This document shows positions 27,929 through 36,014 of a stretch of DNA of 64,000 bases, piece after piece (within the stretch, counting starts at the first letter, position 1; each line of letters starts with the position of its first letter). The stretch is taken from the NCBI RefSeq assembly GCF_042219825.1, contig NZ_JBHJHQ010000002.1, forward strand, positions 372,001-436,000. The letters are read 5' to 3'. A model generated the notes under the pieces. That model was not told the DNA's origin. It saw nothing but the letters and a program-made list of their open reading frames with translations, and searched no databases. A program made the position numbers and the translations under genes. Origin of the DNA: JBHJHP01 sp042219825. GTDB lineage: Bacteria; Bacteroidota; Bacteroidia; Bacteroidales; UBA5342.

Positions 27929-29725
27929 CTATAATATTAGTTTAATCCCCGCTGAAAAATTAATTTCCGGCATTGGATACCTGTAATTAATTTCGTATTT
28001 CTGGTTCAGCAGGTTATTGGCCATAACAAATACACTTGTGTTTTTCTGAACCTGTGCCTGAATACGCATATTCAGTAAGGTGTAAGATTGTTTTATATCA
28101 GGATTTAAGGATGTATAAAGATTTTGAATGTGCTGCGTTGAAATATTTACATTAAATATCTTGTAACCGTAATTGGCACTTACATTAAACTGGTGCTCAG
28201 GAGCTGCAAGCAATGGTTTGCTAAGGTTTAAATAGCTGTAGTTGCCATGCAGGTGTAGGTTTTTTGCAGCCCTGTAGTTTATCGCAAACTCAATTCCATT
28301 ATTTGTAAACGAACCGGAATTACTTCTCACATAATTAGCTGTCTGAATCATGTTTTTTGCATTTACAAGAAATAATGTTAGTTCTGTATTCAGTTTTCCT
28401 TCCCTGTATTGTTGTATCCAGGTAATATCGTAATTGAAAAGTTTTTCTGGTTTCAGATCCTGATTTGGTGCAAAAAGGTACATCTCCATCATGGTAGGGC
28501 TTCGAAATCCTTTGGATACAGAAGCTTTAAGCGATGTATTACTGCCAGGATTGTAGGTTAATCCGGCCATAGGGACAAGTTCATTGCCATAATCAGAGTT
28601 ATTTTCTATGCGTAATCCGGCCGTTAATGAAAGTTTTTTGCAAATACTCTGTTGCACATAAGCATAACCGGCCACTTCAGTTATAAGGATGAGGCTGTCC
28701 CTCGCCATTCCCATATTGGCTTTCCCTCCGTATTGTTTAGCGTCGATGCCAACAGTAATTGAACTGCCTTTAAATGCTTTGAATGTCTGGTAAATCATCA
28801 GACCACTGTTACGGTCGGTGGAGTACCAGCCATCAGATAAGTTGTGTGTGCCAAAATTGTTAAACAGTTTGATGGCTCCTTCGGATTTATCGAACTTGTT
28901 CTCCAGTGAAACAGCTGCTTTTCCTCTTAAAATATCAATGCCGAAAAGTTCCGGTTCACCACCGTATATTGAGTCGTGGGCTATGAATTTGGCCATATTC
29001 AGGTCTGCGGTAAGGTTGAAATGTTTATTTATTTGGTATCCAAGTTTTAAATAACTGTTGAATATTTTAAAATCGCTGTTCTCCCGTACTCCGTCGGTCT
29101 GGTCGTGATTGACAGAGGCAAATACACTGAGCTTATCCTTTTTATAACCCAGTGTTCCGTATAATTTTTTTGTATTGTATGATCCGTACGATGCTCCTAA
29201 ATTACTTTTAAAACCTTCGTCATTCTGCTGTTTTGTGATGATGTTAACAACGCCCGCCATGGCATTTGATCCATACAGAATAGAACCGGGTCCTCTTATA
29301 ATTTCCACTTTCTTAACATCAGAGGCCACATAAGCATCGGGTAGAGGATGTCCGAATATTCCCTGGTACTGAGGATCACCATCAATCAGGACTAAAACAT
29401 CGGTATTTGGTGTGCCACTTACCCCACGTATGCTAATGGCTCCGGCTCCACCGCTTGAAACTCCAAACCCCAGAATATTACGTTCCGTGACAAATATTCC
29501 GGGAGAATAAGTGCTCAATGTTGGCAGGATATTTATTTCACCTGTGTTTTCAATTTCTTCGTTTGAGATCTGGCTTACCGAAAGTGGGACAAGTTTTCGT
29601 GAGACTTCTTTTTTGGATCCTGTTACAACTACTTCGTTGATTTTTATGGTGTCCTTTAGATTTTCAGCATGTAGCCCGTTTATGAATAACAGGAGCAAAG
29701 CAACTGCCAGATGGTGTTTTTTCAT
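27929..29725 (-). CDS. TonB-dependent outer-membrane receptor, probable nickel uptake
   Basis: 598 residues: signal peptide (MKKHHLAVALLLLFINGLHA), a TonB-box-like region and plug domain (KINEVVVTGSKKEVSR, then IEIIRGPGSILYGSNAMAGVVNIIT), then a 22-strand barrel ending ...YRYPMPEINFSAGIKLIL. The receptor is short, like those for metal or small chelate uptake, not SusC-sized. It is the last gene of the larE-larC-larB-permease-nikR unit, so its cargo is probably a nickel complex. No Ni-specific motif is visible; the specificity rests on context. Confidence 0.85.
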   Translation of the reverse strand: MKKHHLAVALLLLFINGLHAENLKDTIKINEVVVTGSKKEVSRKLVPLSVSQISNEEIENTGEINILPTLSTYSPGIFVTERNILGFGVSSGGAGAISIRGVSGTPNTDVLVLIDGDPQYQGIFGHPLPDAYVASDVKKVEIIRGPGSILYGSNAMAGVVNIITKQQNDEGFKSNLGASYGSYNTKKLYGTLGYKKDKLSVFASVNHDQTDGVRENSDFKIFNSYLKLGYQINKHFNLTADLNMAKFIAHDSIYGGEPELFGIDILRGKAAVSLENKFDKSEGAIKLFNNFGTHNLSDGWYSTDRNSGLMIYQTFKAFKGSSITVGIDAKQYGGKANMGMARDSLILITEVAGYAYVQQSICKKLSLTAGLRIENNSDYGNELVPMAGLTYNPGSNTSLKASVSKGFRSPTMMEMYLFAPNQDLKPEKLFNYDITWIQQYREGKLNTELTLFLVNAKNMIQTANYVRSNSGSFTNNGIEFAINYRAAKNLHLHGNYSYLNLSKPLLAAPEHQFNVSANYGYKIFNVNISTQHIQNLYTSLNPDIKQSYTLLNMRIQAQVQKNTSVFVMANNLLNQKYEINYRYPMPEINFSAGIKLIL

Positions 29726-29781
29726 GGGATAAATTTGATTAATGATAAGATTAATTGCTTTACAGGAGGTTACGTATTGAG

Positions 29782-30183
29782 TTATTCAATAGAGGAGATG
29801 ACAAAATCTCCATGTTGAATCCCCTTAATTGCCAATAGTTTATTACTGATTTTGATAATTTTTTGTGCAGGTCCTTTTACTGCTACTGTTTCAATGCAGT
29901 TTTTTTCGTCAAGATGAATATGCTGACTTGATAGCACCAGACAGTTATATTCATGTTTTAAACTGGCAATTTCACTGTGCAAACGAGCTATCCTGTGATC
30001 ATAAATCAGAACGACGGCGCCTGTAACAAGTTTGTTGTCTTCAATATTTTTTTCACTTTTATACTTACTGATAAGATATCTCAGCGCCCTTGATCTGTTC
30101 GGGAAGCGTTGTTCTGTAACAATGTGATCCAGATCGTTTAACAGATCTTCTTCCAGCGATACTCCAAAACGTGTAACTGTCAT
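29782..30183 (-). CDS. nikR: Nickel-responsive regulator NikR
   Basis: 133 residues. The N-terminal ribbon-helix-helix (TVTRFGVSLEEDLLNDLD, then FPNRSRALRYLI) binds DNA. The C-terminal ACT-like domain holds all four high-affinity nickel ligands with E. coli spacing: H77, H88, H90 and C96. It lies 12 bases after the permease gene and 56 before the receptor gene. It would repress its own operon when nickel is plentiful. Confidence is high because of the four matching ligands. Confidence 0.95.
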   Translation of the reverse strand: MTVTRFGVSLEEDLLNDLDHIVTEQRFPNRSRALRYLISKYKSEKNIEDNKLVTGAVVLIYDHRIARLHSEIASLKHEYNCLVLSSQHIHLDEKNCIETVAVKGPAQKIIKISNKLLAIKGIQHGDFVISSIE

Positions 30184-30195
30184 AATATTAAATTT

Positions 30196-30930
30196 TTACC
30201 AACCAAAAAACTGCATTCCCAGGCCTGAGATTAATATGCCCAAACCGGCAATAAGGTGAAAATACCTGTCTCCGTTTTTGATTTTTATTGTTGATGTTCC
30301 TTTAAATCCTAAATAAACCACCAGTAGCATGGTCAATATAGTAGCTATTCCAAAAACAATGCTTACGGATGCAATTCCCATTGCACTGAATTTAGCTGCA
30401 GGAAATATCAGCAGAGGGATCAGTACCTCGCATGGTCCAAACACAAAAATCAGGAACAGAATCCATGGCGTTATTTTAGTCACATCTTCTGTGTTGTCAT
30501 TTACCTTTACTTCTTTATTGAGTAAATAGGGTTTGTGTGTTACCATATGTTGCAGACGCCGTATTTTTTTTGGGACAAGAAATTTTGGGAGATGAAAATG
30601 TTTCCCCCGGGTTATAAATTTGAAGATTCCATAAGCTGTATAAAGCAATCCGAAGGTTAGCAGCATATAACTTACAATATTTCCCCGGTGTGATTCTATC
30701 AGTTCCAGTTTTGACAAACTGATTCCCAATGCAATGCCAATAACACCCAGTGCAACAGAACCCAAAATATGACCAACACCAGAGATGAATGTAATCCACA
30801 TGGTACGCGTTTGGGTCCAGTTACGTGCTTTACTTAACACAATAAAAGGGATGTAATGATCCGGTCCTGTTGCTGTATGAAAGAAACCCAGAAAGGCAGC
30901 TGTTCCAAGTAATAAATACAGTTCGCTCAT
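30196..30930 (-). CDS. HupE/NicO-like nickel permease
   Basis: A 244-residue integral membrane protein with about six transmembrane helices. The first helix carries GFFHTATGPDHY (H18, D24, H25), the HxxxGxDH metal motif of HupE/UreJ-type and related nickel/cobalt permeases. Hydrophobic stretches near 60, 90, 160, 185 and 225 complete the family layout. It starts 2 bases after larB and is followed by nikR after 12, so it is probably the inner-membrane nickel importer that serves the NPN pathway. Confidence 0.75.
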   Translation of the reverse strand: MSELYLLLGTAAFLGFFHTATGPDHYIPFIVLSKARNWTQTRTMWITFISGVGHILGSVALGVIGIALGISLSKLELIESHRGNIVSYMLLTFGLLYTAYGIFKFITRGKHFHLPKFLVPKKIRRLQHMVTHKPYLLNKEVKVNDNTEDVTKITPWILFLIFVFGPCEVLIPLLIFPAAKFSAMGIASVSIVFGIATILTMLLVVYLGFKGTSTIKIKNGDRYFHLIAGLGILISGLGMQFFGW

Positions 30931-30932
30931 GG

Positions 30933-31670
30933 TTATAATTGATTAATAAGCGATGCCTGGCAGGCTGCTCCAAACCCGTTATCAATATTCACAACACTTA
31001 TTCCGCTGGCACAACTGTTCAGCATCGTGAGCAAAGCAGAAATGCCGTTGAAGGATGCCCCATAACCCACGCTGGTCGGTACGCCAATAACAGGTTTGCT
31101 GACTAAACCACCAACAACACTGGCTAAAGCTCCTTCCATTCCGGCTACAACAATAATGACCCGGGCTTCCTGAATAACTTTAAGCTTATTGAAAAGCCTG
31201 TGAATTCCTGCAACACCCACATCATAAACTGTTTCAACCCGGTTATTCAGAAAACGAGCCGTTTCGGCAGCTTCTTCAGCTACCGGCATATCAGAAGTTC
31301 CGGCTGCAACTATGGTAATGTATCCTTTATTTAAGGGTTCCTCTTTATGCTTGTAAGTTATGGTTTTTGCCAATTTGTTGTATGAGGCATGCGGGATTAC
31401 ACTCCGGACAAATTCATACATCTCTTCCGTTGCCTTAGTCGCCAGGATATCGATGCCTTTCTGGTGAAGCCGTTCTGCAATTTTTACAACCTGATCCACT
31501 GTTTTGCCTGCAGCGTATATTACCTCCGGAATACCGGTGCGTTTCAGACGGTCAGTATCCAGGGCAGCAAATCCCATTTCTTCGATACCTTTGCCGGATA
31601 GCTCTTTAACAGCCAGATCTAGATCCAGTTTGCCATCCTTATAAAGGTTCAGAATATCTTTAATTTTCAT
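30933..31670 (-). CDS. larB: NPN cofactor biosynthesis protein LarB
   Basis: 245 residues. LarB carboxylates the pyridinium ring of nicotinic acid adenine dinucleotide and hydrolyses it, the first step of nickel-pincer nucleotide synthesis. The C-terminal half is the AIR-carboxylase (PurE-like) fold (VVAGMEGALASVVGGL, then SVGYGASFNGISALL). The start overlaps the larC stop by 11 bases, which suggests translational coupling. Confidence 0.9.
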   Translation of the reverse strand: MKIKDILNLYKDGKLDLDLAVKELSGKGIEEMGFAALDTDRLKRTGIPEVIYAAGKTVDQVVKIAERLHQKGIDILATKATEEMYEFVRSVIPHASYNKLAKTITYKHKEEPLNKGYITIVAAGTSDMPVAEEAAETARFLNNRVETVYDVGVAGIHRLFNKLKVIQEARVIIVVAGMEGALASVVGGLVSKPVIGVPTSVGYGASFNGISALLTMLNSCASGISVVNIDNGFGAACQASLINQL

Positions 31671-32844
31671 TTTGTAATGCGTTTAATGCAGCTTTTTCGA
31701 TGTCAGAAACCGAAACATTATTTTGCACGGCCAGTAATTTGCAGTCTTCAAACTCGGGTTTACTGTGCAGTACTTTGCCGCCATAATAACTCAATTTAAT
31801 ATGGACATCGCCATACTCTGTTGTTACAATCTGTTCGTCCCTTGTCAGCAGGTGTTTTTGAATATGTTGCTCCCGAATTCCGAGCGTGGTGGAATGTTTA
31901 AAAAGTACTTCTTTCAGAATTTTTGCTTTATCAGGTACGCAAAGCACTGAGATCATTTGCGCCGGTCTGGATTTCTTCATCACGATCGGCGTAAACCACA
32001 CATCACTTGCACCTTTGTCCAACAGGATATCCATTAAAAACTCAAAATGCTCGGGCTTCATATCATCTATATTGCATTCAAGGACTGTTGCGTTTTCAGA
32101 TTTTACATCCTTGTCAGGTTGTGATGATTCCAGGAGGTAAACTCTGAGAACATTAGCCACTTCAGAAACATCCCGCTGACCAATGCCGTAAGCTGTTTTG
32201 CTGATCGGAAATTCTATGTTGTTTGTAAATTCATCTACGGTTGCAGCCAGAATAGCAGCTCCGGTTGGTGTGGTTGCCTCGTGCTGAACCAAACCGGTTC
32301 TGACCGGAATATTTTCTACTATCAGAGCAGTGGCCGGCGCCGGCACAGGCATTATGCCATGGGCACATTTTACGGTTCCTCCACCAAGCTGAACCGGTGA
32401 TGATAATACCTTATCTACTTTGAGATAATCAAGGCAAATGGCTGCTCCAACTATGTCCGCAATGGAATCCAGCGCGCCCACCTCATGGAAATGTACTTTC
32501 TGTATATCGATATCATGCACCTTTGCTTCTGCCACCGCAATCCGGTTGAAGATATTCAGCGCTGTCTTTTTGACCTGATCCGAAAGGGTACTGCTGTTTA
32601 CGATCTCCTCTATATGGCGCAAATGCCGGTGCTTTTCATTTTCAGGATTTTCAATGATGATTGTGGCCAGGGTTCCGTTAATGCCTCTTCGGGCAGCCTT
32701 TTCTGTTTTAAGCTGAAAACCATCAATATTTAATTTTTGAAGCTCCTGTCTTAAATAGTCCGGATTAACACCCAAATCAATTAATGCGCCCAGATTCATA
32801 TCTCCGCTGATTCCGGCGAAGCAGTCATAGTATAATATTTTCAT
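31660..32844 (-). CDS. larC: Nickel insertase LarC
   Basis: 394 residues in one frame. LarC uses CTP to insert nickel into the pincer dinucleotide precursor, the last step of cofactor synthesis. MKILYYDCFAGISGDM is the family N-terminus; HFHEVGALDSIADIVGA and the following APATAL strand are characteristic. In Lactiplantibacillus the same protein is split as larC1/larC2 and joined by frameshifting; here no shift is needed. larB follows with an 11-base overlap. Confidence 0.93.
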   Translation of the reverse strand: MKILYYDCFAGISGDMNLGALIDLGVNPDYLRQELQKLNIDGFQLKTEKAARRGINGTLATIIIENPENEKHRHLRHIEEIVNSSTLSDQVKKTALNIFNRIAVAEAKVHDIDIQKVHFHEVGALDSIADIVGAAICLDYLKVDKVLSSPVQLGGGTVKCAHGIMPVPAPATALIVENIPVRTGLVQHEATTPTGAAILAATVDEFTNNIEFPISKTAYGIGQRDVSEVANVLRVYLLESSQPDKDVKSENATVLECNIDDMKPEHFEFLMDILLDKGASDVWFTPIVMKKSRPAQMISVLCVPDKAKILKEVLFKHSTTLGIREQHIQKHLLTRDEQIVTTEYGDVHIKLSYYGGKVLHSKPEFEDCKLLAVQNNVSVSDIEKAALNALQNEN

Positions 32845-32872
32845 GTGCAGCTATATCTAAATTGTCATAGTC

Positions 32873-33694
32873 TTATTTTCCAATTCCCCTGTTTAACTTT
32901 CCGGATACCAGACCTTCGCTGTCGATCACAACCTGGTTGAAGCCAAGAGCCGTAATCTTACTTACAATTTCATCTTTTTGGTTGTGCAGTCTTTCCAGGT
33001 CTTCTTTTAAAACCTCAATTTTTCCATAGGTTTCAAAATGCCTGACCCTGACATCATTGAATCCATGGTCGTTTAAAATATTCTCGGCCATCTCAACCTG
33101 AAGGAGTTTCTCTTTTGTCACCTTATGTCCGTATGGCATACGGGAACTTAAACATGGACTGGCAGGTTTGTCCCAGTTAGGCAACTCGAAATAGCGGGCA
33201 ATCTCACGCAATTCCTGTTTGGTTATTTTACAGTCGACCATGGGAGAGAGGACATTCAGTTTTTTGGCTGCATCAATGCCAGGGCGATAATCACCCAGAT
33301 CATCATAATTGGTTCCACTTAATACTTTAAAGAGCGGATATTTCGCTGCCATATTTGAAAGATCAGTAAACAGATGTTCCTTACAAAAAAAGCAACGGTT
33401 AACAGGATTCGAGTTATAACGCTCATCGTTTAACTCTGTGGTTTTTATCACCTCAAGGTTGATGTCGAACGTATTGCAGAAATTCTGAGCAAGCATAAAG
33501 TCCTTTTGTTTCAGACTTTCAGAGTTTGAAATTACGCCAATAACATTTTCTTTCCCCTGAAATTTTCTTGCCAGGTATAACACCAGTGTGGAATCTATCC
33601 CACCCGAAAATGCAACAATGGATCCGTTATAGTGTGAAAACCATATTTTAAGGGCATTGAGTTTTTCCTGTAATTCAGTATTGAGAAACTTCAT
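32873..33694 (-). CDS. larE: ATP-dependent sulfur transferase LarE
   Basis: 273 residues from ATG 33694; the frame is open five codons further to a GTG at 33709, which is less likely. It is a PP-loop ATPase (SGGIDS near residue 30) that activates the precursor carboxylates and adds sulfur. Besides the Cys of PCLSSRMPYG, the equivalent of the sacrificial Cys, the protein has an RCFFCK pair (Cys 101 and 104). Three such cysteines are known in LarE forms that carry a [4Fe-4S] cluster and are not sacrificial. It is the first gene of the nickel operon. Confidence 0.92.
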   Translation of the reverse strand: MKFLNTELQEKLNALKIWFSHYNGSIVAFSGGIDSTLVLYLARKFQGKENVIGVISNSESLKQKDFMLAQNFCNTFDINLEVIKTTELNDERYNSNPVNRCFFCKEHLFTDLSNMAAKYPLFKVLSGTNYDDLGDYRPGIDAAKKLNVLSPMVDCKITKQELREIARYFELPNWDKPASPCLSSRMPYGHKVTKEKLLQVEMAENILNDHGFNDVRVRHFETYGKIEVLKEDLERLHNQKDEIVSKITALGFNQVVIDSEGLVSGKLNRGIGK

Positions 33695-33728
33695 AATAAT
33701 TCGTGACACGATTTAATTAAAAGTAACA

Positions 33729-33758
33729 CAAAATTATCAAAACATTTGACGTAGCCAA
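33729..33758 (-). promoter_or_regulatory. Promoter of the lar/nickel operon
   Basis: On the minus strand, TAATTTTG (33729-33736) matches the Bacteroidetes -7 consensus TAnnTTTG, and TTGG (33755-33758) lies 18 bases further upstream as a -33 element. The larE ATG follows 35 bases downstream. Between the boxes lies TCAAA-ACA-TTTGA (33737-33749), a small dyad. Confidence 0.5.
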
Positions 33759-33815
33759 TTCTAAATTACATTCTGTATCCTTTTATAATTGCACAACATA
33801 ATTTTTTAGATTGCA

Positions 33816-33858
33816 GACACTTATTTTTTTGAAATTAATTCTTTAAATTGTAAGTGTC
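33816..33858. promoter_or_regulatory. Inverted repeat, candidate regulator site
   Basis: GACACTTA (33816-33823) and TAAGTGTC (33851-33858) are perfect inverted arms, 27 bases apart, between larE and the ybaK-like gene. The rest of this 341-base region is AT-rich and holds no gene. A NikR operator is one possibility, since nikR is in the operon downstream, but the spacer is longer than that of E. coli NikR sites. Confidence 0.35.
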
Positions 33859-34035
33859 AGATTTGTTCTGTATGCAAGTATTCCTTTATCAATCTGTTAG
33901 CTTGGATTATCCGGTTGATAAACGATCAGAGCTCCCGGCTTCTCTCAACTGATTTGACTCAGGTCTTTAATCAGCTACAATAATAAAGAAGGGCACAAGT
34001 CCTGTATCACTGATAATAATCCTAAAGGTTATAGT

Positions 34036-34551
34036 ATGCCTGCAAAAAAGTTAAAAGCGTTTTTGAACGCAAATAATATACGGTACGATATATTGTTTCA
34101 CCCGATGGCCAACACATCGCAGGAGAAAGCAGCGAAAGTACATATTTCGGGAAAAGAGTTTGCAAAAACTGTTATGCTGAAAATTAATAATAAAATGGCA
34201 ATGGCCGTTTTACCCGCATCTTATCAGGTTGATTTTGACATCCTCAAAATCATGCTTGGAACAACAAATATAAAACTGGCAACCGAATCAGAGTTCAAAG
34301 CGATGTTTCCGGATTGTGAGATTGGTGCAATGCCTCCGTTCGGTAATCTTTATGGAATGGATGTATTTGTGGCTGAATCTCTGACTGAAGATGATGAAAT
34401 AGCATTCAATGCCGGAACACATACCGAACTGATAGTGATGAATTATGAAGATTATGAACGGTTGGTAAATCCAAAGGTCTTTAGGTTTTCATGGAAGACA
34501 GTGGCTATACCGCATGATCCGGCAGAACGTTGGGAGCTGGATTATTATTAG
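34036..34551 (+). CDS. YbaK/prolyl-tRNA-editing-domain deacylase
   Basis: 171 residues covering a whole YbaK/ProX editing domain: DILFHPMANTSQEKAA, GKEFAKTVMLKINN, MAVLPAS and FGNLYGMDVFVAESL are the conserved elements. Such free-standing domains hydrolyse mischarged Ala- or Cys-tRNA. An extra 20 residues at the C-terminus are not part of the core. Substrate cannot be told. It is divergent from larE and ends at a terminator (34591-34619). Confidence 0.8.
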   Translation: MPAKKLKAFLNANNIRYDILFHPMANTSQEKAAKVHISGKEFAKTVMLKINNKMAMAVLPASYQVDFDILKIMLGTTNIKLATESEFKAMFPDCEIGAMPPFGNLYGMDVFVAESLTEDDEIAFNAGTHTELIVMNYEDYERLVNPKVFRFSWKTVAIPHDPAERWELDYY

Positions 34552-34590
34552 TCTTAATAAGAGAAGATATTAAGCAAAATGGGAAATTAA

Positions 34591-34619
34591 GGGTGTGGCT
34601 GTGAGTCGCACCCTTTTTT
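34591..34619 (+). terminator. Terminator after the YbaK-like gene
   Basis: GGGTGTG pairs with CGCACCC across a 9-base loop (one G-U pair), followed by six T residues. It starts 40 bases after the stop codon. The rest of 34620-34803 holds no gene that I can see. Confidence 0.75.
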
Positions 34620-34803
34620 CTTATAGGCGAGATCGATACTACTATTATAGCCATAAACACGGATAATCAATAGATAATGCATGGGATTCAGCAGTAGACT
34701 GCTTCGCTGGAAATAGATTTCTTATTTTCCGGAAGAGCGTATTGACATTCTAAAGAATATGATGTATATTTGATATCATATTAATATCATAAATTTTACA
34801 CGG

Positions 34804-35658
34804 ATGAAAACAGATAAGGAAGTATTAGCCATTAACGGATACCTTATGTCTGCTGTTGTATTGGCAGTTATAATTGCCGGAGTGTATGTATTTATTTACG
34901 ACATGGTTTTGATAGGACTTATTCTGATTGCACTGACCATATTTCTTTTAAAAGGATTTTTTGTGGTCAATCCTAACAGTTCAAGAGTACTACTGCTGTT
35001 CGGCTCCTATTACGGAACAGTTAAAAAGAACGGTTTTGGATGGGTGATTCCCTTTTACTATAAGACCAGGGTGTCGTTAAGGGCCAGGAATTTTGAAAGT
35101 GAGCGTTTAAAGGTGAATGATAAACTGGGCAATCCAATTATGATAAGTGCTATACTGGTATGGAAGGTAAGTGATACCTATAAGGCCATGTTTGATGTAG
35201 ATAATTATGAGGCCTTTGTAAAGATTCAAACAGATGCTGCCGTACGTAAACTGGCAGGATCATATCCTTACGATCAATTTGAAGATGAGAACAGTTCCAT
35301 CACATTAAGTTCAAATTTTGAGGAGGTTAATAAAAGTCTGGAAGAAGAAATTTCGGAACGACTGAGTATTGCAGGTATTACGGTTATCGAGGCACGTTTA
35401 GGTTATTTGGCCTATGCTCCGGAAATTGCGCAGGCGATGCTTAAAAGACAGCAGGCAACAGCAATTATTGCAGCCAGGGCTAAAATAGTGGAAGGTGCAG
35501 TTGGTATGGTGGAAAGTGCACTGGAATTACTTTCTGTGAAAAAGATTATAGAATTGGATGAAGATAAAAAGGCTGCGATGGTCAGCAATCTTTTAACGGT
35601 ATTGTGCAGCGACAGCGATGTTGAACCGGTTATAAATACCGGAACATTAAATCATTAA
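34804..35658 (+). CDS. SPFH/band-7 domain membrane protein
   Basis: 284 residues: two N-terminal transmembrane segments (MSAVVLAVIIAGVYVFIYDM, then VLIGLILIALTIFLL) and a SPFH/band-7 domain (FFVVNPNSSRVLLLFGSYYGTV to about 190), followed by helices with APEIAQAMLKRQQATAIIAARA, the coiled part of stomatin-like proteins. It should form membrane-bound oligomeric rings. The RHH gene starts 12 bases after its stop, a pair often seen in Bacteroidetes; its purpose is unknown. Confidence 0.8.
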   Translation: MKTDKEVLAINGYLMSAVVLAVIIAGVYVFIYDMVLIGLILIALTIFLLKGFFVVNPNSSRVLLLFGSYYGTVKKNGFGWVIPFYYKTRVSLRARNFESERLKVNDKLGNPIMISAILVWKVSDTYKAMFDVDNYEAFVKIQTDAAVRKLAGSYPYDQFEDENSSITLSSNFEEVNKSLEEEISERLSIAGITVIEARLGYLAYAPEIAQAMLKRQQATAIIAARAKIVEGAVGMVESALELLSVKKIIELDEDKKAAMVSNLLTVLCSDSDVEPVINTGTLNH

Positions 35659-35670
35659 AGTTTTTAATTT

Positions 35671-35859
35671 ATGAGTGACAGAAAATCATTTGCATTGAGG
35701 ATAAATGCTGATTTGATGAAAGCAGTGGAGAAATGGGCCGCAGATGAATTTAGAAGTACTAACGGACAGCTGGAATGGATTATACATAAAAGCTTAAAAG
35801 ACGCAGGACGATTGAAGCAGGATAAAACTAAATCCAACTCTTCTGATTTGGAGAAATAA
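35671..35859 (+). CDS. Arc-type ribbon-helix-helix protein
   Basis: 62 residues: FALRINADLMKAVEKWAADEF followed by RSTNGQLEWIIHKSLKDAG is a complete ribbon-helix-helix of the Arc/MetJ type, with a short Lys/Ser-rich tail. It follows the SPFH gene after 12 bases, on the same strand. It may bind DNA, or act as a small cytosolic partner of the SPFH protein. Confidence 0.75.
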   Translation: MSDRKSFALRINADLMKAVEKWAADEFRSTNGQLEWIIHKSLKDAGRLKQDKTKSNSSDLEK

Positions 35860-35890
35860 AGCCAAAAGAAATCTTCACTGGTTTCAAGAT

Positions 35891-35937
35891 AGTCACCGGG
35901 TGAATAAAAAAATAATGTAACTATTCACCCGGTGACT
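35891..35937. terminator. Strong hairpin between RHH gene and the glycoside hydrolase operon
   Basis: AGTCACCGGGTGAATA (35891-35906) and TATTCACCCGGTGACT (35922-35937) are perfect 16-bp arms with a 15-base loop. This is long for a terminator, and the T run is weak. A second imperfect stem follows at 35981-36011 (CTTAGGG...CCCTAAG), adjoining the end of the GH43-like gene. Together they probably stop the converging transcripts. Confidence 0.65.
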
Positions 35938-36014
35938 AAAATCTTAAGATTTTAGTTCGCTATGTTAGGGCACTTTTCTGCTTAGGGCTTCGTTTCAAAC
36001 GAAACCCTAAGTTG

